14,355 nt of DNA from Paracoccaceae bacterium. GTDB lineage: Bacteria; Pseudomonadota; Alphaproteobacteria; Rhodobacterales; Rhodobacteraceae. Position numbers and translations under genes: made by a program. Positions within the stretch are counted from its first letter, which is position 1; each line of letters starts with the position of its first letter. The notes beneath the pieces were generated by a model, which ran no database searches, was not told where the DNA came from, and worked only from the letters and a program-made list of their open reading frames with translations. The stretch spans positions 1 to 14,355 of the forward strand of contig NYTF01000009.1 of the NCBI GenBank assembly GCA_002683355.1, written 5' to 3'. Below are positions 7,599 to 14,355 of the stretch, one piece after another.

Positions 7599-8354
7599 AT
7601 GTTAAAAATCAAAGATCTAAAGGTAGAACTTCAAGAAGAAGAGAAAAAAATTCTTAATGGTGTTAATTTAGAAATAAGGCCTGGTGAGGTTCATGCAATA
7701 ATGGGACCTAATGGTTCAGGTAAATCAACTTTATCTTATGTTCTATCTGGTAAAGATGGTTATAAAGTAACCTCTGGCTCTGCTACATTCGAAAATAACG
7801 AAATTTTAGAACTTGGACCTGATGAAAGGGCCTCGTTAGGTCTGTTTCTGGCATTCCAATACCCTGTAGAGATTCCGGGTGTAGGCAATATGACTTTCTT
7901 GCGAACTGCCTTGAATTCGCAGAGAAAATCCAAAGGTTTGAACGAATTGTCTGCAGCAGAGTTTTTAAAAATTGTCAGAGATAAAGCAAAAACTTTGAAA
8001 ATTGACGCTGAAATGCTGAAAAGACCAGTAAATGTAGGATTTTCTGGAGGAGAAAAGAAACGAAACGAAATACTGCAGATGGCAATGTTAGAACCAAAAA
8101 TGTGTATACTTGATGAAACTGACAGTGGGCTTGATGTTGATGCCATGAAGTTAGTTGCGGAGGGTGTTAATGCTCTGAGATCGCCAGATAGATCATTTTT
8201 AGTAATTACTCATTACCAACGTTTGTTAGACCATATTGTGCCGGATATTGTTCATATCATGGCTGACGGTAAAATCATAAAATCTGGTGGTGCTGACCTT
8301 GCTTTAGAAGTTGAAAACAATGGATACTCTGATTTGCTGAAAGAGTATAATTAA
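7599..8354 (+). CDS. sufC: Fe-S assembly ATPase SufC
   Basis: The ABC-type ATPase of the SufBC2D complex; ATP binding reshapes the SufB-SufD interface for cluster assembly. The 251-aa protein has Walker A GPNGSGKST (36-44), Q-loop FQYP (86-89), the SufC-type signature FSGGEKKRNE (148-157), Walker B ending at Glu173 in CILDETDSGLD, and H-loop His205. There are no membrane segments, as usual for this soluble ABC protein. The ATG at 7599 has AGGAA (7589-7593) in front. It follows the small membrane gene by 28 bp, and its stop shares one base with the sufD start (TAATG). Confidence 0.98.
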   Translation: MLKIKDLKVELQEEEKKILNGVNLEIRPGEVHAIMGPNGSGKSTLSYVLSGKDGYKVTSGSATFENNEILELGPDERASLGLFLAFQYPVEIPGVGNMTFLRTALNSQRKSKGLNELSAAEFLKIVRDKAKTLKIDAEMLKRPVNVGFSGGEKKRNEILQMAMLEPKMCILDETDSGLDVDAMKLVAEGVNALRSPDRSFLVITHYQRLLDHIVPDIVHIMADGKIIKSGGADLALEVENNGYSDLLKEYN

Positions 8355-9631
8355 TGTCAGAGATTAATCATACTCAGCAAAAAATTGATACTTATGTGAT
8401 GCCTGTTGAGGCCAATTGGGCAGTTTCGGTCCGTGAAAGAGCTCTAAATTGGATTGTAGAGCATGGTTTGCCAAATAGAAAAGACGAATACTGGAAATAT
8501 ACCGACCCTAAGCTGCTAAATAGTACCAAAATTCCCGAAATAAATGAAATCGATTCTATTGAAAATTCAATATTTGATAAACTAAGTCGTATTAATTTGG
8601 TATTTAACGACGGGCTGTTTGATGCGTCAAAATCGGATGATATTAAGATTGCAGGAATTGAAATTGAACCATTAGTTGATGCAAATCAAAAAACCAAGCA
8701 TTGGTCAAAGGATTATTACGGTGCTTTGGAGAAAACCTCTCAAGATCCTGTTGTCAGAACTTTAGCGAGCTTAAACACCGCATTTGCAACTCAAGGTGTA
8801 ACTATAAAAGTTACCAAGAAAATCAGCTTACCGATCTCAATTACATATTTACACTCGCGTGAAACATCAGATATTTTGATACATCACGTTGTTAAAGTTG
8901 AGAAAAATGCTGGTATAACTCTTTTAGAGAGCGGCGGAGTCGGTTCTCGTTCTAATAGCGTCATTGAAGTGTCGGTTTGTGAGAATGCAACATTTGACCA
9001 TGTTAGAATACAAGGTAGAAGTCATGAGAAGGTGGCGGTGACACATCTGTTTGCAAACTTACTTGAAAACTCGTCAATGAAGAGCTTTACCTTAACTGTT
9101 AATGGGAAGTGCATACGTAATGAGTATTTTATTGATATAAATGGAGAAAATATAAAGGCCCATATAGGTGGGGCAGCTGTTGGTGATCGAGGTTTCAGTC
9201 AAGATGATACAGTCTTTGTTTCACATAACAGCCCAAATTGTGAAAGTAGGCAGGTTTTCAAAAAGGTATTAAGAAATGGAGCAAAAGGGGTCTTTCAGGG
9301 TAAAATTTTAGTTAAAGAAGGTGCTCAGAAAACGGATGGATATCAAATCAGTCAAGGGTTAATGCTTGATGATGATAGCAACTTTCTGGCAAAGCCTGAA
9401 CTTGAAATTTATGCAGATGACGTTGTTTGTTCTCATGGGTCAACCTGCGGTGAAATTGATGATAATGCTCTATTTTATCTTACATCTAGAGGAATTCCGA
9501 TTGCTGAAGCGCAAGATATGTTAGTTCTGGCATTTTTAAATGAGGCAATAGATGAAATTACTAGTGATGATATTAAAGAAATTATTGCAAATCGGCTAAA
9601 AGATTGGATGGTTAAAAGACATAAATTATGA
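8354..9631 (+). CDS. sufD: Fe-S assembly protein SufD
   Basis: Partner of SufB in the SufBC2D scaffold; it takes part in iron entry and cluster formation. At 425 aa it is nearly the same length as E. coli SufD (423). The C-terminal block SHGSTCGEIDDNALFYLTSRGI is typical of the family, and His361 corresponds in position to the functionally important E. coli His360. The N-terminal half, including KDEYWKYTDPKLL, is more variable. The start overlaps the sufC stop by one base, and the stop overlaps the next gene start by four bases (ATGA at 9628-9631), so the membrane protein that follows is probably translationally coupled to SufD. Confidence 0.96.
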   Translation: MSEINHTQQKIDTYVMPVEANWAVSVRERALNWIVEHGLPNRKDEYWKYTDPKLLNSTKIPEINEIDSIENSIFDKLSRINLVFNDGLFDASKSDDIKIAGIEIEPLVDANQKTKHWSKDYYGALEKTSQDPVVRTLASLNTAFATQGVTIKVTKKISLPISITYLHSRETSDILIHHVVKVEKNAGITLLESGGVGSRSNSVIEVSVCENATFDHVRIQGRSHEKVAVTHLFANLLENSSMKSFTLTVNGKCIRNEYFIDINGENIKAHIGGAAVGDRGFSQDDTVFVSHNSPNCESRQVFKKVLRNGAKGVFQGKILVKEGAQKTDGYQISQGLMLDDDSNFLAKPELEIYADDVVCSHGSTCGEIDDNALFYLTSRGIPIAEAQDMLVLAFLNEAIDEITSDDIKEIIANRLKDWMVKRHKL

Positions 9632-10116
9632 GTATCATTAGTAATATTTTCTTTAGTTATTTTTCTCCAATTAAAATATTTAATACTCGCGTGAAAATTA
9701 GTGATGATAGCCAATTATTTGGTGTGTTAGTCGTAGGATGTTTATTTACTTTGATTGGTCAATTTCCATCATTGTATAATCTAGCAAAATATTCACTCAC
9801 CCCTTTAGTTGGTATTTTCTCCGCTCGATTAGTTGCCATTTTGCTTATTATGCCTCTTGTTTTTTATGTTACTTCGGGCCTTTTATATTTGTTTTTAAGA
9901 ATTTTTAAGCTTAAAGTGACAAGTTTTCAGACAAGGCTCTCATTATTTTGGGCTTTTACTCTGGTGAGCCCTTGGGGTTTAGTAAAGGCTGTTATGGTAT
10001 TATTAAACTGCCCTGTCTGGTTAGATTTATCATTTGATATTTTTATATTTACTTTATTTTGTACCTTTTTTTATGTCTTTTTAAAAAATTGCGCCAACAA
10101 TTTTGAAATTATTTGA
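9628..10116 (+). CDS. Yip1-like integral membrane protein (first of two)
   Basis: A 162-aa hydrophobic protein with about four membrane segments (near residues 30-47, 62-90, 103-127 and 134-153). A short soluble N-terminus contains FFSYFSPIKIFNTR, which resembles the start of bacterial Yip1-domain proteins. It overlaps the sufD stop by four bases. Two adjacent Yip1-domain genes after sufD are, from memory, a recurring arrangement in Rhodobacterales suf operons, but bacterial Yip1 proteins have no assigned function and no proven role in Fe-S assembly. Codon use here is very AT-rich, partly because of the hydrophobic composition. The family call rests on topology and context and is moderate; a generic membrane protein is the alternative. 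Confidence 0.7.
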   Translation: MSIISNIFFSYFSPIKIFNTRVKISDDSQLFGVLVVGCLFTLIGQFPSLYNLAKYSLTPLVGIFSARLVAILLIMPLVFYVTSGLLYLFLRIFKLKVTSFQTRLSLFWAFTLVSPWGLVKAVMVLLNCPVWLDLSFDIFIFTLFCTFFYVFLKNCANNFEII

Positions 10117-10150
10117 AATTTTGGTGATTAGTGTTTTGTTTTGATTATTA

Positions 10151-10187
10151 ATGGATTAATCCATATTACATTCTTTAGCTTTATAAT
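10151..10187 (+). promoter_or_regulatory. 14-bp palindrome followed by a TATAAT box
   Basis: The only sizeable gap inside the suf operon (10117-10199) holds a perfect palindrome, ATGGATTAATCCAT (10151-10164), and then a consensus TATAAT at 10182-10187. No convincing -35 element sits 17 bases upstream, because the palindrome occupies that place; this could mean an activator-dependent or operator-controlled internal promoter. Initiation from this box would fall only a few bases before the ATG at 10200, implying a nearly leaderless transcript. The sequences are seen directly; promoter activity is an inference. Confidence 0.35.
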
Positions 10188-10199
10188 GCGGTGTAACAG

Positions 10200-10784
10200 A
10201 TGCAAATAAATTGGTTCGAATTACTTTTAATTTCTGTCAGAAGGCCTCGGGATGGGATGTCCCGCTTGTTGGATATGGAATTTAATAATACTCAATTGTT
10301 TCAGCTTTCGGTGTTAGCAATTTGCTTAATTTCAATATTTTTGTTTTGTGTAGTATCATCTTTCGGTACTCTATTACCTAACAGTCTTGATATCCAAGAA
10401 AATCAAGTAAATATTTTTTCTATGCTTCAATCTATCAAACCCATAAATATTGTAATAAGTGGTGTTATTTCATTCGTAGCACGTGGAGTCGCTTTAAATT
10501 ATTTTGCTCGATTATTTAACGGGGGAGGAAATCTACGTCAGTCAATAATGTGTCTGGCTTGGTTTGATATCATCCATTCAATTGGATTGGCTCTTATTTT
10601 CATTGGATTGTGGATTTCGCCAACAATAACGATAATGATTACTTTATTGGGAACTATCTGGTTATTATGGATTGCTGTAAGTTTTATTTCAGTTCTTCAT
10701 CAATTTACTAACCTAACGTTTGTTTTTCTGGGAATGATCGCGGGATATTTTTTGTTACACTTTGCTCTGAATTTAGTATTCTAA
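10200..10784 (+). CDS. Yip1-like integral membrane protein (second of two)
   Basis: A 194-aa protein with about five membrane segments (near residues 34-56, 78-104, 114-138, 142-168 and 172-192). The soluble N-terminus carries SVRRPRDGMSRLL (12-24), like the 'RP' element ahead of the first helix in bacterial Yip1-domain proteins. A charged loop (NYFARLFNGGGNLRQS, 100-115) separates helices two and three. The start at ATG 10200 has no clear ribosome-binding site but follows a TATAAT box closely. It may work with the preceding Yip1-like protein, since the two are neighbours with similar topology, possibly as a heteromeric membrane unit. No function is known. Confidence 0.72.
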   Translation: MQINWFELLLISVRRPRDGMSRLLDMEFNNTQLFQLSVLAICLISIFLFCVVSSFGTLLPNSLDIQENQVNIFSMLQSIKPINIVISGVISFVARGVALNYFARLFNGGGNLRQSIMCLAWFDIIHSIGLALIFIGLWISPTITIMITLLGTIWLLWIAVSFISVLHQFTNLTFVFLGMIAGYFLLHFALNLVF

Positions 10785-10805
10785 CTGGCAATTGGATTTA
10801 TTGTG

Positions 10806-10985
10806 ATGTCAAATTCAATTTATGAACCGGGTATTTTAGTTCAATTAGTTTCACAGTTGGATTGGGGTATTGGTCAAGTTCAGTCAGTACTGGGGGAAAA
10901 AGTAACGGTTAATTTTGAGCATCGGGGAAAAGTAGTTCTAAATATTGATAGGGTAGAGTTGATACTTTTAGATGGTGAAAGTTAA
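10806..10985 (+). CDS. DUF3553 family protein
   Basis: A 59-aa soluble protein. The core EPGILVQLV...WGIGQVQSV...KVTVNFEHRGKVVL matches the small all-beta DUF3553 pattern, which looks like an SH3-like or CarD/UvrD-tail type fold (a 'P-x-W-G-x-G-x-V' style element, then 'V-x-F-E-x-x-G-x-x'). An in-frame GTG at 10803 would add one residue; a GGA at 10794-10796 suits either start. It lies 21 bp after the second Yip1-like gene and 29 bp before the OlsB-like start, so it is probably in the same transcript. Its role is unknown. The related tail in UvrD-type helicases binds RNA polymerase, which is a hint rather than evidence. Confidence 0.72.
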   Translation: MSNSIYEPGILVQLVSQLDWGIGQVQSVLGEKVTVNFEHRGKVVLNIDRVELILLDGES

Positions 10986-11014
10986 TAGACTATTTGTTGG
11001 GTAGTTTGCTTATT

Positions 11015-11767
11015 ATGGATTACAGTTTATCAATAGGATTTGCACAGTCTGGCGACGATTTAACTTCAATAGCTAAATTGCGATATCGGGTATTTCATGA
11101 GCAATTTGGTGCAAATGGAAAAAGTTTTGATCATTTTAAAAAGTCAGAGTGGGAATCTTATGATGAAAATTGTGAGCACATTGTATGTAAAGCTATATTT
11201 CCTAATCGAAGTGAAGAAATCATTGGTACCTTTCGATGTAAGATATCGACAATTCGTGATGAAAAATTTCGAGTCCAAAAAGAGTTTAATATAGACGAAT
11301 TATTAAAACAAAACCAAAGAATTTGTGAACTTGGAAGGATTTGTGTTGATGCACGTTTTCGAAATGGAATTATCATATTTAAAATTTGGCAGTTTTTATT
11401 TAATTTTTTAAAAGAGAATGATGTTGAGATATTGATTGGCGTCGCTAGTTTTGAAGGAAGTAATATAAAATTGCATGAAGAATCGTTGCATATTTTATTT
11501 AAAAACCATGTCTCGTTTCTCACTTCTAAAATTAAAACAAAGCAAGAAAATAAATTAAAATTTTTTCAAGATATCAGGTATGATAAAATTGTAGGAATTA
11601 AGAATATTCCAGATTTGCTAAAAGCATACTTGCGTTTTGGTTCATATGTATCACCATGTTATTTTATTGATTTTGATTTTAATACTGTCGATATTTGTTG
11701 TGTCTTAATATTGAAAGATATTCCTGAACAACAAAAATTACTTTTTTCTAGAAGTTTGGTTTCTTAA
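11015..11767 (+). CDS. olsB: OlsB-like N-acyltransferase (ornithine lipid synthesis, first step)
   Basis: Expected to transfer a 3-hydroxyacyl group from acyl carrier protein to the alpha-amino group of ornithine, giving lyso-ornithine lipid. The 250-aa protein has the GNAT/autoinducer-synthase-like order of this family: LRYRVFHEQFG (22-32), a Cys-Glu-His element (53-55), IIGTFRCKIS (69-78), ELGRICVDARFRNG (105-118), GVASFEGSN (142-150), and the late YLRFGSYVSPCYFIDFDFN block (205-223). The ATG at 11015 gives a family-like N-terminus; an in-frame TTG at 10994 is less likely. The stop overlaps the olsA start (TAATG at 11765-11769), and that pairing strongly supports the call. A related N-acyl amino acid synthase, for example one making glutamine lipid, remains possible. 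Confidence 0.85.
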   Translation: MDYSLSIGFAQSGDDLTSIAKLRYRVFHEQFGANGKSFDHFKKSEWESYDENCEHIVCKAIFPNRSEEIIGTFRCKISTIRDEKFRVQKEFNIDELLKQNQRICELGRICVDARFRNGIIIFKIWQFLFNFLKENDVEILIGVASFEGSNIKLHEESLHILFKNHVSFLTSKIKTKQENKLKFFQDIRYDKIVGIKNIPDLLKAYLRFGSYVSPCYFIDFDFNTVDICCVLILKDIPEQQKLLFSRSLVS

Positions 11768-12582
11768 TGACTTGGTATGGTGATAAATTTGAGCCTAAAA
11801 GAAAGAATTATTCGTTGTTAGAGCTACTTAGAATTGGAATCAAAGTTTTCTTTTTAATATTTTTAATTAGCTCAAACCTGATTTTGTTTGTGGTCTTGAG
11901 ATTTATTGAGAAAAACATAATCAATTTTAATTTATCACCAAGTATAGTTAGTTTTGTTAGTCGATTGGCTTTGAGAGTTGTTAATATAAAATTTACAGTT
12001 GTGGGTAATCCAATGAAGGAAAAAGGTTGCGCTGTTGCCAATCATGTAAGTTGGTTGGACATTTTTTGTTTAAGCGCTGTACAGGATATTGTTTTTGTTT
12101 CAAAAGCCGATGTTGCTAATTGGATTGGCATAGGTTCTCTAGCAAAAATCGTTGGTGTTTTATTTATTAGCAGAAAAAGAAATGCAGTTATTCAAAATAA
12201 TAAATATTTTGGAGATCGGCTGATCAAAGGTGAAAGGCTTTTGTTTTTTCCTGAAGGAACATCAACAGATGGTTTGCAAGTTCTCCCATTTAAGCCCACT
12301 TTATTTGAAGCAATTATAAAACATGTGGATAGGTCCAACTTATATGTGCAAGGCATATCTTTAGTATATTCAGCACCCAAGCTTGAAGATAAAAGGTTTT
12401 ATGGCTGGTGGGGGCATATGGAGTTTTTTGAACACATCTTTGTGATCCTTAGTACAAATAAAAAAGGTAGTGTCACAATTTATTTTCATTCACCGCGTCA
12501 AGTATCAATGTATAAAAACAGAAAAGCCTTAGCTACAGCTTTGCATAATGATGTAAGCTCTGTTTTTACTGAAGTGTCTTAA
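11767..12582 (+). CDS. olsA: OlsA-like lyso-ornithine lipid O-acyltransferase (PlsC family)
   Basis: Adds the second acyl chain to lyso-ornithine lipid, or acts as a 1-acylglycerol-3-phosphate acyltransferase, at the inner membrane. The 271-aa protein has an N-terminal membrane helix (about residues 24-45), the catalytic HX4D motif in NHVSWLD (His93, Asp98), a VSKADVANW segment (111-119) and the acceptor-site motif FPEGTSTDG (161-169). The start overlaps the OlsB-like stop by one base. Being paired with an OlsB-like gene makes the ornithine-lipid role more likely than housekeeping PlsC, though OlsA enzymes can do both. The 3' end overlaps the convergent thiamine gene by 17 bp, so no separate terminator fits between them. 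Confidence 0.87.
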   Translation: MTWYGDKFEPKRKNYSLLELLRIGIKVFFLIFLISSNLILFVVLRFIEKNIINFNLSPSIVSFVSRLALRVVNIKFTVVGNPMKEKGCAVANHVSWLDIFCLSAVQDIVFVSKADVANWIGIGSLAKIVGVLFISRKRNAVIQNNKYFGDRLIKGERLLFFPEGTSTDGLQVLPFKPTLFEAIIKHVDRSNLYVQGISLVYSAPKLEDKRFYGWWGHMEFFEHIFVILSTNKKGSVTIYFHSPRQVSMYKNRKALATALHNDVSSVFTEVS

Positions 12583-13138
12583 TAATTTTATTAAAAGTGT
12601 CTTGGCTTTTCCAGTCCGTAGGCGAAATCGTTACAAAGTCAGATATTCTTTTTACTTGTTTATATTGATTTAAGCTTTTAGAGCCCTCGACAACCAATGG
12701 AACCTCAATGGTTTCATGCCACCAACTCAACAAGTCAGGATCAATTGGGTTTATATCATCCGGTATTTTGAATGAAATATAACTGGCACCCAATTCAGCA
12801 GAAATAATACCTGCATGTTTAGAATAGCCACAATCTACTCCAATCATAAAGTCTTCAGTTGCCATTTTTAATATAATCTCAAAATCGTTATTCGATTTTT
12901 TTATATGTACCCCATCGAACCCAAGATCTCTTGAAATTTCATAATGATCTTCTAGCAAAAGGGGCGTTCTTTGTTCATGACAAATATTTAGTAGTTTTAT
13001 GATTTTTTTTGGATTTACCTCAATATCAGTATTGTTAGTGGTCAATCTAATACATGGGATAGTAAAATTAGAAAGCAGATGTTTCAACTCTGTTTCAGTT
13101 GTTGTTATATCAATAATTATATATGGTTTCGCGTTCAA
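12566..13138 (-). CDS. Thiamine-phosphate-synthase-like protein (divergent ThiE/TenI family)
   Basis: A 190-aa TIM-barrel protein of the ThiE/TenI type. ThiE joins hydroxymethylpyrimidine diphosphate and thiazole phosphate. Visible family landmarks are LGFDGVHIK (72-80), IGVDCGYSKHAGIISAELGASYISF (99-123, equivalent to the ThiE GxSxH...GADYxxFGP stretch) and EVPLVVEGS (145-153, where ThiE has the Gly-Gly phosphate-binding turn). Several landmark residues differ: 'EGS' replaces 'GGI', and an Asp-Cys-Gly replaces the Ser-Cys-His. It may therefore be a TenI-like or altered-function relative rather than true ThiE. From memory, Rhodobacterales carry a similar divergent protein with the same SWW...IEVPLVVEG signature. 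The start is TTG at 13138; there is no upstream ATG before an in-frame stop. It follows the RamA-like gene by 42 bp on the same strand. Confidence 0.7.
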   Translation of the reverse strand: MNAKPYIIIDITTTETELKHLLSNFTIPCIRLTTNNTDIEVNPKKIIKLLNICHEQRTPLLLEDHYEISRDLGFDGVHIKKSNNDFEIILKMATEDFMIGVDCGYSKHAGIISAELGASYISFKIPDDINPIDPDLLSWWHETIEVPLVVEGSKSLNQYKQVKRISDFVTISPTDWKSQDTFNKIIKTLQ

Positions 13139-13180
13139 AGTATTCTCTAGGTAAAATAAATAATCTAATTAAAATATTGT

Positions 13181-14355
13181 TCATTGACGTCTTCGACGTC
13201 TTCGATTCCTACCTTCCAGTTTGCTATCATCTTCGTCTTTATTGAAATTTATATTAGGTAGTTTAACAACGGTTTCTAAAATTGGAAAAGTATCTGATGA
13301 ATTTGGAATAGCTGACGCATTTACAAAATGTTCCTGAAACTTTGGCTCAATTGCTGTTTCAATTTTATCAATTTTGTGAACGATACTTTCTATCTCTATC
13401 CGTGATTCCTTATTCAGCAAAGCAATACGAGCTCCAGTGCCAGCAGCGTTTCCTGCGGATGTAACTTTTTCAAGCTCACAATCAGGTATCATTCCCAATA
13501 CCATTGCGTGCTTTGGAGAAATATGTGCACCAAATGCCCCAGCTAAAACTATCCTTTCTACACGCTCAACCTTTAATTTGTCCATTAATAGCCTAGCACC
13601 AGAATACAAGGCAGCTTTTGCCATTTGTATTTCCCTAATATCTTTGTTTGTCACAGTGATAATTGGACCATCCTCTTCACTTCCATCCCATACTAAATAA
13701 GAGTGAGTCCTTCCATCCAGAAAACATCTATTGGTTCCAGTCTGAGTCGGGGATCCTATAAGGCCAGGGCCGTCGACTATGCCAGCAATGCGCATTTCTG
13801 CAACCATTTCGATGATTCCTGATCCACAAATTCCGGTTATTCCAGATTTTTCAATTGATTTTAAAAAACCTTCCTCATCTGACCAAATATCTGATCCTAT
13901 AACGCGGAAACGTGGCTCTTTAGTTTTTGGGTTTATCTGAACTCTTTCTATTGCCCCTGGTGCTGCCCGTTGACCAGATGAAATTTGAGCACCTTCAAAC
14001 GCTGGTCCAGTGGGCGACGAGCATGCCAATACACCTAATTTCTCACTTCCAAGCATAATTTCTGCATTGGTTCCAACATCTACAATAAGAACAAGATCGT
14101 TAGAAAGGTTAGGGGCTTCTGATAGAGCTACAGCCGCAGCATCAGCACCTACGTGTCCAGCTATGCAGGGCAGTATGTAACTTTTAGCTAAGGGGTTTAT
14201 ATTTAAACCTAAGTCTTTTGAAAAAAGGTTTAAACTTTGAGATGTTGTAAGAGCAAATGGAGCTTGCCCAAGTTCGAATGGATCCACCCCTATTAACAAA
14301 TGATGCATTACAGGATTGCAAACAAATACACTATCCATGATCAAATCTTTGTCAA
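13181..14355 (-). CDS. RamA-like corrinoid-protein reductive activator, ASKHA (DUF4445) domain, 5' end outside window
   Basis: Proteins of this family use ATP to drive reduction of an inactive Co(II) corrinoid to Co(I) in methyltransferase systems. The frame stays open to the right edge, so the start and the expected N-terminal 2Fe-2S ferredoxin domain are missing. A TTG at 14344 is internal, not the true start. Numbered from that TTG, the ASKHA ATPase features are PVMHHLLIGVDP (11-22), VDVGTNAEI (89-97), SSPTGPAFEGA (109-119), GICGSGIIE (171-179), LAGAFG (267-272) and GNAAGTGA (298-305). A poorly conserved linker follows, then an Arg-rich end, RNRRRRRRQ, partly encoded by a 9-bp tandem duplication (13187-13204). 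The likely partner is a corrinoid protein serving an MttB-type enzyme such as the one at 1908-3455. Confidence 0.88.
   Translation of the reverse strand, partial: DKDLIMDSVFVCNPVMHHLLIGVDPFELGQAPFALTTSQSLNLFSKDLGLNINPLAKSYILPCIAGHVGADAAAVALSEAPNLSNDLVLIVDVGTNAEIMLGSEKLGVLACSSPTGPAFEGAQISSGQRAAPGAIERVQINPKTKEPRFRVIGSDIWSDEEGFLKSIEKSGITGICGSGIIEMVAEMRIAGIVDGPGLIGSPTQTGTNRCFLDGRTHSYLVWDGSEEDGPIITVTNKDIREIQMAKAALYSGARLLMDKLKVERVERIVLAGAFGAHISPKHAMVLGMIPDCELEKVTSAGNAAGTGARIALLNKESRIEIESIVHKIDKIETAIEPKFQEHFVNASAIPNSSDTFPILETVVKLPNINFNKDEDDSKLEGRNRRRRRRQ
13187..13204. repeat. 9-bp tandem duplication encoding the Arg-rich tail
   Basis: ACGTCTTCG occurs twice in direct succession inside the last codons of the RamA-like gene. 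Each copy encodes Arg-Arg-Arg on the minus strand, so the duplication itself creates the run of six arginines before the final Gln and stop. A copy-number change here would lengthen or shorten the tail without shifting the frame. Confidence 0.8.

Noticed and set aside
7760..8146. 128-codon minus-strand frame opposite sufC
   Set aside because: Shadow of the conserved ATPase frame; its composition is an antisense artefact.
10994..11014. TTG start for the OlsB-like protein
   Set aside because: Adds seven residues with no family match, while the ATG at 11015 gives a typical N-terminus.
13437..13700. 87-codon plus-strand frame opposite the RamA-like gene
   Set aside because: Antisense shadow of conserved ATPase motifs; no ribosome-binding site.

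Overview
The window reads as an AT-rich alphaproteobacterial chromosome, most likely a marine member of the Rhodobacterales (Roseobacter-like) with a low-GC, streamlined genome. Four things point there: the gene order alpha/beta hydrolase - Rrf2 regulator - cysteine desulfurase - sufB - small membrane gene - sufC - sufD - two Yip1-like membrane genes; an IscR that lacks the E. coli three-cysteine cluster motif; an olsB-olsA ornithine-lipid pair preceded by a DUF3553 gene; and a non-pyrrolysine MttB-like methyltransferase plus a RamA-like corrinoid-protein activator, both with arginine-rich tails. The lineage is inferred from protein patterns and gene order, not from a marker-gene search. Genes are tightly packed, with frequent stop/start overlaps, and I see no mobile element, CRISPR array, tRNA or rRNA.

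Layout. 1-76 (-): the first 25 codons of an unidentified membrane protein. 146-1708 (-): guaA, GMP synthase. 1709-1907: divergent intergenic region with a 16-bp stem hairpin. 1908-3455 (+): MttB-family corrinoid-dependent methyltransferase. 3459-4112 (-): small alpha/beta hydrolase. 4113-4269: divergent control region with three CTAG-containing repeats. 4270-10784 (+): the Fe-S assembly operon (iscR, cysteine desulfurase, sufB, 57-aa membrane protein, sufC, sufD, two Yip1-like proteins). 10806-12582 (+): DUF3553 protein, OlsB-like and OlsA-like acyltransferases. 12566-13138 (-): divergent thiamine-phosphate-synthase-like protein. 13181-14355 (-): RamA-like ASKHA-domain activator, whose N-terminal part lies outside the window.

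How the genes work together. The cysteine desulfurase supplies persulfide sulfur, the SufBCD scaffold builds clusters, and the IscR-type repressor at the head of the operon adjusts expression to iron/Fe-S status. The Yip1-like genes are coupled to sufD but have no known role in assembly. OlsB would N-acylate ornithine and OlsA would add the second acyl chain to give ornithine lipid, a phosphorus-free membrane lipid useful in phosphate-poor seawater. The MttB-like enzyme would demethylate a methylated amine onto a corrinoid protein, and the RamA-like protein would return oxidised corrinoid to Co(I). The corrinoid protein itself is not in the window, so that pairing is an inference.

I found no clearly new multi-gene system. 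The points most worth following are the unexplained guaA/mttB hairpin, the Arg-rich tails on two corrinoid-pathway proteins, the Yip1 pair and small membrane gene inside the suf operon, and the absence of sufS, sufE and sufA from the expected position.
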